DNA from: Amycolatopsis sp. WAC 01376
GTDB lineage: Bacteria; Actinomycetota; Actinomycetes; Mycobacteriales; Pseudonocardiaceae
Length of the DNA: 64,000 bases
Assembly (NCBI RefSeq): GCF_003947415.1
Contig: NZ_QHKL01000001.1
Span: forward strand, 1,674,001-1,738,000
Direction: 5' to 3'
Below the pieces are notes generated by a model. The model made no database searches, was not told where the DNA came from, and worked only from the letters and a program-made list of their open reading frames with translations. Both the position numbers and the translations under genes were made by a program. Shown here piece after piece: positions 57,172-64,000 of this stretch; position 1 is the stretch's first letter; each line of letters opens with the position of its first letter.

Positions 57172-57855
57172 GTGACCTCACGACCCCCGCGCGAGTCGCT
57201 CGCCCAGATCCTCGGCGGGCGGCGTGGCGCCATCGACGCGAGCATCCCGCCCGCGGCCTTCGTCGTCGGCTGGCTGATCGCGGGCCAGTCGATCGCCTGG
57301 GGCGCCGGGGTGGCCATCGGGGTGGCGGTGCTGCTCGGGGTCTACCGGGTGGTGCGCGGCGACAAGGCCCGCGCGGTCGTGGTGAGCCTCGCCGCAGTGA
57401 TCGCCGCCGCGCTGATCGCCCTGCACACCGGCCGCGCCGAGGATTTCTTCCTCATCCAGCTGCTGTCCAATGTGGCCAGCGCGCTGCTGTGGGCGGCCAG
57501 CATCGTGGTGCGGTGGCCGTTGCTCGGTGTCGTGGTCGGGCTCGTCATCGGGCAGAAGACCCGCTGGCGCCGCGACCCCGCGTTGCTGCGCGCGTACTCG
57601 CGGGCGAGCTGGGTGTGGGTTTTCCTGCAGTACACGCTGCGGGTCGCGGTGTACGGCTCGCTGTGGTGGAGCGGGCAGGTGGTCCCGCTCGGCATCGCGC
57701 GGACGGTGCTGTCCTGGCCGCTGGTCGCGGTGACGGTCGCCGTGAGCGGCTGGGTGCTGTATCGCACGCTGCCCCCGGAACATCCCGGTCTGCGGGTGGT
57801 GGAAGAGAACGGGGATTCCTCGGATTCCGAGCCGGATGGGCTACCCAGGACATAA
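57172..57855 (+). CDS. DUF3159 membrane protein
   Basis: The 227-residue protein has about six hydrophobic segments (FVVGWLIAGQSIAWGAGVAI, VVVSLAAVIAAALIALHTGR, ASALLWAASIVVRWPLLGVV) and the DUF3159 features LGGRRGAIDASIPPAAFVVG at the start, GRAEDFFLIQLLSNVASALL and LRAYSRASWVWVFLQYTLRV. The family is an actinobacterial membrane protein of unknown function. GTG 57172 gives the family start; the longer frame to 57007 is unlikely because it has no membrane-protein character. A 10-bp stem follows the gene. Confidence 0.82.
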   Translation: MTSRPPRESLAQILGGRRGAIDASIPPAAFVVGWLIAGQSIAWGAGVAIGVAVLLGVYRVVRGDKARAVVVSLAAVIAAALIALHTGRAEDFFLIQLLSNVASALLWAASIVVRWPLLGVVVGLVIGQKTRWRRDPALLRAYSRASWVWVFLQYTLRVAVYGSLWWSGQVVPLGIARTVLSWPLVAVTVAVSGWVLYRTLPPEHPGLRVVEENGDSSDSEPDGLPRT

Positions 57856-57857
57856 GG

Positions 57858-57891
57858 CGGCCCCCGGCGAGGGGGGAGGGTCCGGGGGCCG
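57858..57891 (+). terminator. GC-rich hairpin after the DUF3159 gene
   Basis: CGGCCCCCGG (57858-57867) and CCGGGGGCCG (57882-57891) form a perfect 10-bp stem with a 14-base purine-rich loop, starting 3 bases after the stop codon. No U tract. Confidence 0.6.
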
Positions 57892-57963
57892 GGTCCTACG
57901 GTACCCGGAGTTCGGCCCCGGAGTCGATGGTTTGGTCTTTTCGGGCTTGTTTTGGGTGTTTTT

Positions 57964-58914
57964 TCAGGATGGCGCCGGTCTTGGGGCATCTTCCCCATAC
58001 GCCTCGACGGCCGCGAGCCAAGCGGCACCGAGTACCCCGTCGGTGCTGGTCAGGGCCTCGATCCCGGTCAGTTCGGCGCGCACTTTTCGCCCGACCGGGC
58101 CCTCTGGCGACAACACACTGCCCACGAGGACGATCGGTGTGGTTTCCCCGGGATCCCGCGCTGCCATGACGTTCGTCACCAGAAGGGCGGCCGCCCGGGT
58201 GGTGATCTCATCCGCCGCGGGGTCGCCTTCGCGGTCGGCCTCGCTCACGAACGGGGCGAACCTGGCGAGCCGGATCGGCGCCTCGGAGTTGGCGCTCGTG
58301 ACGAGCGCGTGCCGCAGCGGCGCCCGGTCGCTCGCGGGGTCCACTGCGGACGGTCCGAGCGCTTCGGTGAGAACGGAGCGCGCGAGCGGGCCGAGTTCGC
58401 CGCCGCGGCTCAGAACATCCAAAGTGGAGCGAACGGCTTCCCTGCCGAGCCAGTACGCGGAACCTTCGTCACCCAGCAACCAGCCGTAGCCGCCGGCGGT
58501 CGAGACCATCCGCCTGCCGCGGACCCGGCCGGCGATCGACCCGGTGCCCGCCACGAGAACCGAACCGTCCGGCGCGGAAGTGGCCGACGCGTAGGCGACT
58601 TCGGGGTCGGGGACCGTCCGCACCGGACTGATCCCCAGGTCCTTCCAAGCGGCTTCGAAGATCTCCGCGACCGCCGGATCGCTCAGCTTGCTGACCCCCG
58701 CCATGCCGACGACGCATGCTGTGGTCGCGGCCGGGTCCAGCCCGCCCAGCGCGCCGGCGATCGCGCTCGCGATCCGCGCGGCGGCTTCCGACGGCGGATG
58801 GGAGTTGGGATTCGCCCCGCCCGCGCGCCCGGTCCCGAGGACGGCGCCGGAGGCGTCGACCGCGATCGCTCGCGTCGACGTGCCTCCGGCGTCCACACCA
58901 ATGACGTGGGTCAC
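57964..58914 (-). CDS. N-acetylglucosamine kinase (BadF/BcrA ATPase family)
   Basis: The 316-residue protein has the ASKHA phosphate-binding start VIGVDAGGTSTRAIAVD, a GGANPNSHPP substrate loop, VVGMAGVSK, the adenosine region SVLVAGTGSIAGRVRGRR, GYGWLLGDEGSAYWLGREAV (typical of GlcNAc kinases) and a C-terminal GVLGAAWLAA. It should phosphorylate cytosolic GlcNAc or a related aminosugar. It overlaps the SIS-domain gene by 4 bases (ATGA) and is in a locus controlled by a DasR-type regulator with a dre site. Confidence 0.87.
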   Translation of the reverse strand: MTHVIGVDAGGTSTRAIAVDASGAVLGTGRAGGANPNSHPPSEAAARIASAIAGALGGLDPAATTACVVGMAGVSKLSDPAVAEIFEAAWKDLGISPVRTVPDPEVAYASATSAPDGSVLVAGTGSIAGRVRGRRMVSTAGGYGWLLGDEGSAYWLGREAVRSTLDVLSRGGELGPLARSVLTEALGPSAVDPASDRAPLRHALVTSANSEAPIRLARFAPFVSEADREGDPAADEITTRAAALLVTNVMAARDPGETTPIVLVGSVLSPEGPVGRKVRAELTGIEALTSTDGVLGAAWLAAVEAYGEDAPRPAPS

Positions 58915-59954
58915 CGGGTCTTGGTCACCTTGAGCAGCCCGCGCGGGCTGTCCGGGTCACCGCCGCGTGCCAGCGAGAGGCCGAGCGCGATCCGCTGGAT
59001 CGGCAGGATCTCCAGGATCGGGGCGACCTCTTCGGCGGACGGCGCGACACCGATCCGCAGCGCGGCGGGGACGTCGGCCGAAGCGGAGCCCACCGCGAGC
59101 ACGTCCGCGCCGCGTTTGCCGACGGCTTCGAGGACCTCCTGCATCGCGCCGACGCCGTGGCCCTGACTCGTCACGGCCAGCACGGCGGTCTCGCCGTCGA
59201 CCGCGGCGACCGGACCGTGCAACAGGTCCGCGCCGCTGTACGCGCGCGCCGCGAGGTAGCTGGTTTCGGCCAGCTTCAACGAACCTTCCAACGCCGTGGC
59301 GTAGGAGTAACCGCGGCCCGTGGTGAGTACCCGGTCGACGAAGCGGTAGCGGTCCACCGCGCGCTGCACGCCTTCTTCGGCGCCTTCGAGGGTCTGCTCC
59401 GCGAGCTCGCCCAGCTTCTTCGCGTCCTCACCCTTGCCGCCGCGGACCGCGTCGATCAGAAGGTAAAGCGAAAGCAAGGTGGCCGAGTACGTCTTCGTGG
59501 CGGCGACGGCCTTTTCCAGCCCCGCGCCGATGTCGACACCGAGTTCGGCGGCGGCGCGCAGCGGCGAGGACAGGGTGTTGGTGACCGAGACGGTCAGCGC
59601 TCCCTGGCGACGCGCGGTTTCGGTGACCTCGATGAGATCCGGGGAACCGCCGCTTTGGCTTACTGTGATGAAGAGAACGTCCCGCAGATCGGGACGGGCG
59701 CCGTACAAAGTCGCGGTGGAGGGCGAGACGAGACCGCAGGGGAGACCGAGGAGTACTTCGATCAGGTACTTCGCATACAGGGCGGCGTGGTCGCTGGAGC
59801 CGCGGGCGGCGAGCAGTGCGAACCTGGGCGGGCGCTTGGAGATGGCTTCGGCCACCTCGGCGATTTCGGCCTGTCGCTCCACGATTCCTGCCAGAATGGC
59901 GGGTTGCTGGGAGATCTCCGCGGCCATGTGCTCGCCGGGGCGCTGTTCGGTCAT
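58911..59954 (-). CDS. Double-SIS-domain protein, probable glucosamine-6-phosphate deaminase (NagB-II/GlmD-like)
   Basis: The 347-residue protein is composed of two SIS domains: FALLAARGSSDHAALYAKYL and LFITVSQSGGSPDLIEVTET in the first (typical RGSS and SQSG motifs), VLTTGRGYSYATALEGSLKL and the helix ASYLAARAYSGADLLHGPVA in the second, without a glutaminase domain. Such proteins deaminate or isomerise glucosamine-6-phosphate. With the adjacent GlcNAc kinase it would feed aminosugars to glycolysis; a deacetylase (NagA) is not in the window. It is divergent from dasR across a dre-like operator. Confidence 0.85.
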   Translation of the reverse strand: MTEQRPGEHMAAEISQQPAILAGIVERQAEIAEVAEAISKRPPRFALLAARGSSDHAALYAKYLIEVLLGLPCGLVSPSTATLYGARPDLRDVLFITVSQSGGSPDLIEVTETARRQGALTVSVTNTLSSPLRAAAELGVDIGAGLEKAVAATKTYSATLLSLYLLIDAVRGGKGEDAKKLGELAEQTLEGAEEGVQRAVDRYRFVDRVLTTGRGYSYATALEGSLKLAETSYLAARAYSGADLLHGPVAAVDGETAVLAVTSQGHGVGAMQEVLEAVGKRGADVLAVGSASADVPAALRIGVAPSAEEVAPILEILPIQRIALGLSLARGGDPDSPRGLLKVTKTR

Positions 59955-59991
59955 CTCGTTCCCTTCGACCGGGACGTACTTCGTCCCCCGA

Positions 59992-60007
59992 GTAGGTCTA
60001 GACCAAT
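59992..60007. promoter_or_regulatory. dre operator (DasR-binding site)
   Basis: GTAGGTCTAGACCAAT contains the perfect palindrome GGTCTAGACC (59995-60004) and matches the dre consensus ACTGGTCTAGACCACT at 12 of 16 positions. It lies between the divergent SIS-deaminase and dasR-like genes, 38 bp from the former start. Confidence 0.85.
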
Positions 60008-60094
60008 GCTAGCCCGAATGGACGTTTGTGGAGAAGGGTACGTTTCCTAGCGGGGACGGTGCGCGTTCGAGTGGGAAGGCTTAGGGAGTCGGTC

Positions 60095-60850
60095 ATGTTG
60101 GAGACAACCACCGCGGGTGAGGCGGGCGCTACGGCAGGGATGCGCGGACAACGCGAACCCAAGTACTGGGCGCTGAAACAGCATCTGCTCGATCTGCTCG
60201 ACGCGTTGCCCCCGGGTTCGCCGATTCCGACGGAACGGGCGCTCGCGGGAGAATTCACCGTTTCGCGCACCACGGTCCGGCAGGCCCTCGCGGATCTGAC
60301 CGCCGAAGGCAGGCTCCACCGCGTACAGGGCAAGGGCACTTTCGCCGCCGAGCCGAAACTCGCGCAGCGCCTCCAGCTGTCGTCCTACACCGAGGACATG
60401 CGCAAGCAAGGCCTCAAACCGTCGTCGAAGCTCCTCGAAATCGACGAAGTGCCGGTCGAGGCCGACCTCGCGAAACTCCTCGGAATCCGCGTCGGCGCGA
60501 AGATCCTTCGCCTTCGCCGTCTCCGGCTGGCCGATTCGCAGCCCATGGCACTCGAGACCACGCATCTCCCACTCGGCCGCTTCCGCGGTTTGCGCAAACA
60601 CGTTTCCGCAGGTGGCTCGCTGTACGCGGTGCTGAGGGAGCACTACGGCGTCGAGCTCGAAAGGGCCGAGGAAACCATCGAGACCGCCCTCGCCGGACCG
60701 CATGAGGCGGAGATGCTCGGCGCCGACGTCGGAATGCCGATGTTGCTCCTTTCGAGGCATTCCTTCGCCACGGATGGAAAACCGGTCGAGTTCGCCAGGG
60801 CGATCTACCGGGGTGACCGTTACAAGTTCGTCACCACGCTGTTGCCTTGA
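60095..60850 (+). CDS. dasR: GntR/HutC-family regulator, DasR orthologue
   Basis: The 251-residue protein has an N-terminal GntR winged HTH (PKYWALKQHLLDLLDALPPG, IPTERALAGEFTVSRTTVRQ, ALADLTAEGRLHRVQGKGTF) and a UTRA effector domain (LQLSSYTEDMRKQGLKPSSK, QPMALETTHLPLGRFRGLRK, MPMLLLSRHSFATDGKPVEF, RGDRYKFVTTLL). Length, the LTSYTEDMR-type segment and the RGDRYKFV end match DasR of Streptomyces, which responds to glucosamine-6-phosphate. ATG 60095 follows GGGAG. A dre site lies 88 bp upstream, so it likely autoregulates and represses the divergent kinase/deaminase genes. Confidence 0.9.
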   Translation: MLETTTAGEAGATAGMRGQREPKYWALKQHLLDLLDALPPGSPIPTERALAGEFTVSRTTVRQALADLTAEGRLHRVQGKGTFAAEPKLAQRLQLSSYTEDMRKQGLKPSSKLLEIDEVPVEADLAKLLGIRVGAKILRLRRLRLADSQPMALETTHLPLGRFRGLRKHVSAGGSLYAVLREHYGVELERAEETIETALAGPHEAEMLGADVGMPMLLLSRHSFATDGKPVEFARAIYRGDRYKFVTTLLP

Positions 60851-60858
60851 GGCGCGCT

Positions 60859-60936
60859 TACGGAAACGTTTCGCAGGGCGCTGGACCGAAGAGAACTCGC
60901 GGTGATCTCGAAGGGCGCCCTACAAAACGTTTCCGT
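60859..60936. repeat. Large inverted repeat with AAACGTTT cores
   Basis: ACGGAAACGTTT (60860-60871) and AAACGTTTCCGT (60925-60936) are exact reverse complements, extending imperfectly (19 of 23) through GCAGGGCGC / GCGCCCTAC. AAACGTTT is also a common LacI/GalR half-palindrome, so this may be a terminator after dasR or a paired operator. Confidence 0.6.
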
Positions 60937-60968
60937 GGCCTTCGGCCAAAAGAGGGCGCGCCTGTGCG

Positions 60969-61004
60969 GACTCCCCGTCCGCGCTGACGCGCGTTCGGGG
61001 AGTC
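60969..61004 (+). terminator. Hairpin after dasR
   Basis: GACTCCCCG (60969-60977) pairs with CGGGGAGTC (60996-61004). It lies in the gap between dasR and the MFS exporter; no U tract follows. Confidence 0.45.
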
Positions 61005-61106
61005 AGGTCCGCCGGTTCCAGTGGTTTCGGCCCTTTGATTCTCTGACGTGTCAGGTAATTGCCGCTTCTGGTGGCTGTGGGCGTGGTGGCGTGATTCAGT
61101 CGTCTT

Positions 61107-62624
61107 ATGAGTGATGGGGTGGCGACGGGGATTCGGTGGGGGACGCCGGTGGCGCGCGGCGTACTCGCCACGACCATCGTCGGCTCGGGCATGGCGATGC
61201 TCGACGGGACGATCATCAACGTCGCCCTGCCGAGGATCGGCGAAGAACTCAACGCCTCCGTCGCCGGCCTCCAATGGATCCTCGACGGCTACCTGCTCGC
61301 CCTCGCCGCGCTGATCCTCGTCGCCGGATCACTCGGCGACCGCTACGGCCGCCGCCGCATGTTCATCGTCGGCGTCGTCTGGTTCGGCATCGCCTCCGGG
61401 CTGTGCGCCGCCGCGACGACGACCGAGATGCTCGTCGCCACCCGGATCCTCCAGGGCATCGGGGGAGCTTTGCTCACGCCCGGCTCGCTCGCGATCCTCC
61501 AAGCGTCCTTCGCCCACGAAGACCGGGCCCGCGCGATCGGCGCCTGGTCCGGACTCGGCGGCATCGCGGCCGCGATCGGCCCGCTGCTCGGCGGCGTGCT
61601 CGTCCAGGTGTGGTCGTGGCGGCTGGCGTTCCTGATCAACCTGCCGCTGGCCGCCGTCTGCGTCCTGCTCGCCCGGCGCTACGTGCCCGAGTCCCGCGAC
61701 GAGGAGGCGACCGGGCATCCCGACTTCCTCGCCGCCGCCGTCGGCGCGATCGGGCTGGCCGGACTGACCGGCGCGCTCGTCGAGGCACCTGGACGCGGTC
61801 TCGGTGACGTCGTCGTCCTGGTGTCCATCGTGCTCGGCGTCGCGGGGCTGGTGTCGTTCCTGGTGATCCAGCACCGTTCGGCCGATCCGCTGGTGCCGCC
61901 GAAATTGTTCCGCGACCGGACGTTCAGCCTCGCCAACGCGCTGACCTTCGTCGTCTACGCGGCGCTCGGTGGCGTGATGATGCTGATGGTCATGCAGTTA
62001 CAGGTGTCGCTGGGCTACACGCCGACCGCGGCCGGCCTCGCCGGACTGCCGATCACCGTCATCATGCTGCTGTTCTCCGGCCGGTCCGGTGCGCTCGCGC
62101 AGAAGATCGGGCCGCGTACGCAGCTGGTCGCCGGCCCGATCCTGGTCGGTGTCGGCATGTTCCTGCTGATGCGCGTCGGGCCGGGATCCTCATACCTCGG
62201 TTCGGTGCTGCCCGCGGTCGTCGTGTTCGGCGCCGGACTGGCGACGGTCGTCGCACCGGTGACCGCGACGGTGCTGGCCGCCGCGCCGGACCGGTACGCC
62301 GGCGTCGCCTCCGGGGTCAACAACGCCATCGCCCGGTCCGGTGGCTTGCTCGCGATCGCCGTGCTGCCCGCCGTCGCCGGACTGTCCGGCGCCGCCTACA
62401 CCGATCCGGTGGCGCTGACCGCGGGCTGGCGGATGGCGTTGCTCGTCTGCGCGGCGCTGGCGATCGGCGGCGGCCTGATCGCGCTCGGCATCCACAACGG
62501 TGTCCTCGACACGCCTTCCGAATCCGACACCGCCGACACCGACGAGTCGCCGCACCCCGGCGAATGTCTCCACTGCGGGGTCGACTCCCCGCCGACGCAC
62601 GTCCGCCCCGCCGGACACACGTGA
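61107..62624 (+). CDS. MFS drug exporter, DHA2 (EmrB/QacA) family
   Basis: The 505-residue protein has 14 membrane segments and the DHA2 signatures: motif D1 MLDGTIINVALPRIGEEL, motif A GSLGDRYGRRRMF, motif B TRILQGIGGALLTPGSLAIL and motif C GGIAAAIGPLLGGVLVQVWS, then LLFSGRSGALAQKIGPR in the second half. It should export drugs or toxic metabolites with proton antiport. A hydrophilic C-terminal tail has CLHCGVD. ATG 61107 begins MSDGVATGI. No TetR gene flanks it. Its stop codon runs into an array of 21-bp repeats. Confidence 0.9.
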   Translation: MSDGVATGIRWGTPVARGVLATTIVGSGMAMLDGTIINVALPRIGEELNASVAGLQWILDGYLLALAALILVAGSLGDRYGRRRMFIVGVVWFGIASGLCAAATTTEMLVATRILQGIGGALLTPGSLAILQASFAHEDRARAIGAWSGLGGIAAAIGPLLGGVLVQVWSWRLAFLINLPLAAVCVLLARRYVPESRDEEATGHPDFLAAAVGAIGLAGLTGALVEAPGRGLGDVVVLVSIVLGVAGLVSFLVIQHRSADPLVPPKLFRDRTFSLANALTFVVYAALGGVMMLMVMQLQVSLGYTPTAAGLAGLPITVIMLLFSGRSGALAQKIGPRTQLVAGPILVGVGMFLLMRVGPGSSYLGSVLPAVVVFGAGLATVVAPVTATVLAAAPDRYAGVASGVNNAIARSGGLLAIAVLPAVAGLSGAAYTDPVALTAGWRMALLVCAALAIGGGLIALGIHNGVLDTPSESDTADTDESPHPGECLHCGVDSPPTHVRPAGHT

Positions 62625-62630
62625 TCAGAC

Positions 62631-62735
62631 GCGTAACTCGCGTGCTTGAAGGCGTAACTCACGTGCTTGAAGGCGTAACTCGCGAGTTACGGCTCCAATC
62701 ACGCGAGTTACGGCGGCGAACACGCGAGTTACGCC
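62631..62735. repeat. Head-to-head array with 21-bp period (array 2)
   Basis: GCGTAACTCGCGTG units (each followed by CTTGAAG) start at 62631, 62652 and 62673, period 21; inverted CACGCGAGTTACG units follow at about 62681, 62700 and 62721. The array bridges the convergent MFS and threonine dehydratase genes and supplies the latter's stop codon region. Sequence differs from array 1, but period and design are the same. Confidence 0.8.
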
Positions 62736-63667
62736 AGCAGGGTGGCCAGGGTCGCCGGGTCCAGGTTGCCGCCCGAAACGACCGAAACGACTTTGCCGGG
62801 CGGTAGCGCGTCGCGGTGGGAGAGGAACGCCGCGGTCGCGGTGGCGCCGCTCGGCTCGGCGATCAGTCGCGCGCGGTGCGCCAGCGTCCGGACGGCCTCC
62901 CCGATCTCCGCCTCGGAAACGGTGATGACGTCGTCGAGCACCGCCTGGAGGTGGGCGAAGGTCAGGTCCGAAGGCTGGGCGCGCAGGCCGTCGGCGCTGG
63001 TCCGGGCCCGCAGGTCCATCGGCCACTCGATCCGCCTGCCCGCGCGGAAGCCCTCGGCGGTGTCGGCAGCCAGCTCCGGCTCGACGCCGATGACCTTCGC
63101 GCCGGGAAGCAGTTCCTTGATCGCCGTGCCGACGCCCGAGGCCAGCCCGCCGCCGCTGAGCGGGACGAGCACGACGCCGGCGTCCGGCAGGTCTTCGGCG
63201 ATCTCCAGGCCGACGGTGCCCTGCCCGGCGATGACGTCGCGGTGGTCGAACGGCGGGATCATGGTGAGTCCCCGTTCTTCGGCGACGGCGAGCGCCGAGG
63301 ACTCCTGAGCGTCGATCGGGACCTCGATCACTTCGGCGCCGAGCGCCTTGGTGGCTTCGATCTTGGCGCGCGGCGCGACATCCGGAATGAGGATCACCGC
63401 GTGGATTCCGAATCGCTTCGCCGAGTAGGCGACCGCTTGCGCGTGGTTGCCACTGGAGAACGCGACGACGCCGCGGGCGCGCTGATCTTCGTTCAACGCG
63501 GCGATCGCATTGTACGCCCCGCGCACCTTGAAAGCGCCGATCGGCTGAAGGCTTTCCGGTTTGAGCCACAGCGGCGCCCACGTTTGTTCCAGTAACGGTG
63601 TGCGCACCGCGACGCCTTTGACACGGCTCGCCGCATCGCGGATTTCCTCGATCGATACCAGGTCCAT
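62729..63667 (-). CDS. Threonine/serine dehydratase (PLP-dependent, ilvA/tdcB-like)
   Basis: The 312-residue protein has the fold-type II PLP motif LQPIGAFKVRGAYNAIAAL (Schiff-base Lys in the FKVRG position), the substrate loop VVAFSSGNHAQAVAYSAKRF, PDVAPRAKIEATKALGAEVI, the phosphate loop PLSGGGLASGVGTA and the C-terminal VVSVVSGGNLDPATL. There is no ACT regulatory domain, so it is a catabolic threonine ammonia-lyase or serine racemase-like enzyme rather than biosynthetic IlvA. ATG 63667 gives the family start MDLVSIEEIRDAASRVKGV. Confidence 0.88.
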   Translation of the reverse strand: MDLVSIEEIRDAASRVKGVAVRTPLLEQTWAPLWLKPESLQPIGAFKVRGAYNAIAALNEDQRARGVVAFSSGNHAQAVAYSAKRFGIHAVILIPDVAPRAKIEATKALGAEVIEVPIDAQESSALAVAEERGLTMIPPFDHRDVIAGQGTVGLEIAEDLPDAGVVLVPLSGGGLASGVGTAIKELLPGAKVIGVEPELAADTAEGFRAGRRIEWPMDLRARTSADGLRAQPSDLTFAHLQAVLDDVITVSEAEIGEAVRTLAHRARLIAEPSGATATAAFLSHRDALPPGKVVSVVSGGNLDPATLATLLA

Positions 63668-63817
63668 ACGGCCGATTATGTCAAGGAGTTGTGAGCCGTG
63701 GACAGTCCTTTTTGGACAGATGGCGTGGCGCTCCTCACGTGCGGACAACGAAGGGAGCATCCCGTGCGCCTTACTCGTTAGGACTGGGTGAGGACCGACT
63801 AGCTGCAGAACGGGATC

Positions 63818-64000
63818 ATGACCAAGGAGACTTCCGAGAAGGACACCGAGAAAACCGAAAAGACGGAAAAGCAGGGCCGGATCGTCCAGGTGACCGCGGC
63901 CGCGATGGCCGCGATCACCGCGGCACTGCTGGGTTCCACGCTCGGCGTCGCCGGGACGGTGGCGGGTGCCGGGCTGGCGAGTGTGATCACCACGCTCGGC
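63818..64000 (+). CDS. Start of a small membrane protein (runs off the window)
   Basis: From ATG 63818 the frame stays open to the window end (61 codons). It starts with a highly charged MTKETSEKDTEKTEKTEKQG stretch and then an alanine/glycine-rich hydrophobic region (AAAMAAITAALLGSTLGVAG and TVAGAGLASVITTLG), likely one or two membrane helices. Only the N terminus is visible; family unknown. It is divergent from the dehydratase gene. Confidence 0.6.
   Translation, partial: MTKETSEKDTEKTEKTEKQGRIVQVTAAAMAAITAALLGSTLGVAGTVAGAGLASVITTLG

Noticed and set aside
62631..62735. CRISPR-like array
   Set aside because: Period is 21 bp with 7-base or no spacer variation, half of the units are inverted, and no cas gene is near.
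63799..63993. Minus-strand 64-codon open frame at the window end
   Set aside because: Shadow of the partial membrane protein starting at 63818.

Overview
The window is high-GC actinobacterial chromosome with frequent GTG and TTG starts and mostly short intergenic gaps. A fused two-domain geosmin synthase, a complete ectABCD operon, a DasR-type regulator with a dre-like operator, SARP/BTAD and GAF-ANTAR regulators, several ECF sigma factors and a mycothiol-dependent-isomerase-family protein together point to a mycothiol-producing, soil-living actinomycete. Pseudonocardiaceae, probably Amycolatopsis-like, is my inference; there is no rRNA or other decisive marker. I see no rRNA, tRNA, CRISPR array, insertion sequence or prophage.

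Layout. 1-5.5 kb: small regulatory and hydrolase genes (AraC, SRPBCC, S41 protease, secreted lipase with an 18-bp palindromic operator, ArsR-AHSA1 fusion with its own perfect-looking promoter/operator, DUF3800). 5.6-9.5 kb: geosmin synthase and a secreted GH64 beta-1,3-glucanase. 9.7-17.7 kb: regulators (ECF sigma, two tandem GAF-ANTAR proteins, LysR, ECF42 sigma with its DGPF/YciI partner, a short ECF sigma) plus Rsm22-like methyltransferase and a thermonuclease-like protein. 17.8-20.3 kb: IclR-lactate permease operon. 20.5-28.4 kb: CoA-binding protein, tandem hydratase/decarboxylase pair, hydrolase, ABC exporter, membrane protein, cupin and TetR divergent pair. 28.4-33.1 kb: boxC-boxB-bclA, aerobic benzoyl-CoA epoxidation pathway, without boxA or boxD. 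33.1-35.3 kb: MarR / VOC dioxygenase / esterase set resembling the MhqR-MhqO-MhqD quinone-response group. 35.3-44.5 kb: dipeptidase, LapA, AraC, PNPOx, DinB-type protein, an Abi-alpha (DUF4393)-DUF445 pair and a 990-residue patatin. 44.7-47.9 kb: ectABCD for ectoine and 5-hydroxyectoine. 47.9-48.8 kb: a gene-free stretch holding a likely structured RNA ending in a strong terminator, plus palindromes. 48.8-51.6 kb: SARP-NB-ARC-TPR regulator. 51.8-55.3 kb: minus-strand run of DUF4190/MmpS-like protein, an unrecognised two-gene unit, and an ArfA-like OmpA protein with an ArfC-like partner. 56-60.9 kb: SGNH hydrolase, DUF3159 protein and a divergent dasR / SIS-deaminase / GlcNAc-kinase locus with a dre site. 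61-64 kb: DHA2 drug exporter, threonine dehydratase, and the start of a membrane protein.

The most unusual signal is not a gene: at least ten intergenic gaps carry long, often perfect palindromes of a few recurring families (a CCCAATGYGGCATTGGG family with a shared GACGCTCAGCG centre, a GAAGG..CCTTC hairpin family with 7-nt loops, a CATTCAGAGGACGAAATG family, a GTCGTGAGTGGC family) and two head-to-head arrays with an identical 21-bp period but unrelated sequences. Several lie between convergent genes, where they could act as bidirectional terminators, but their conservation and symmetry go beyond what termination needs.
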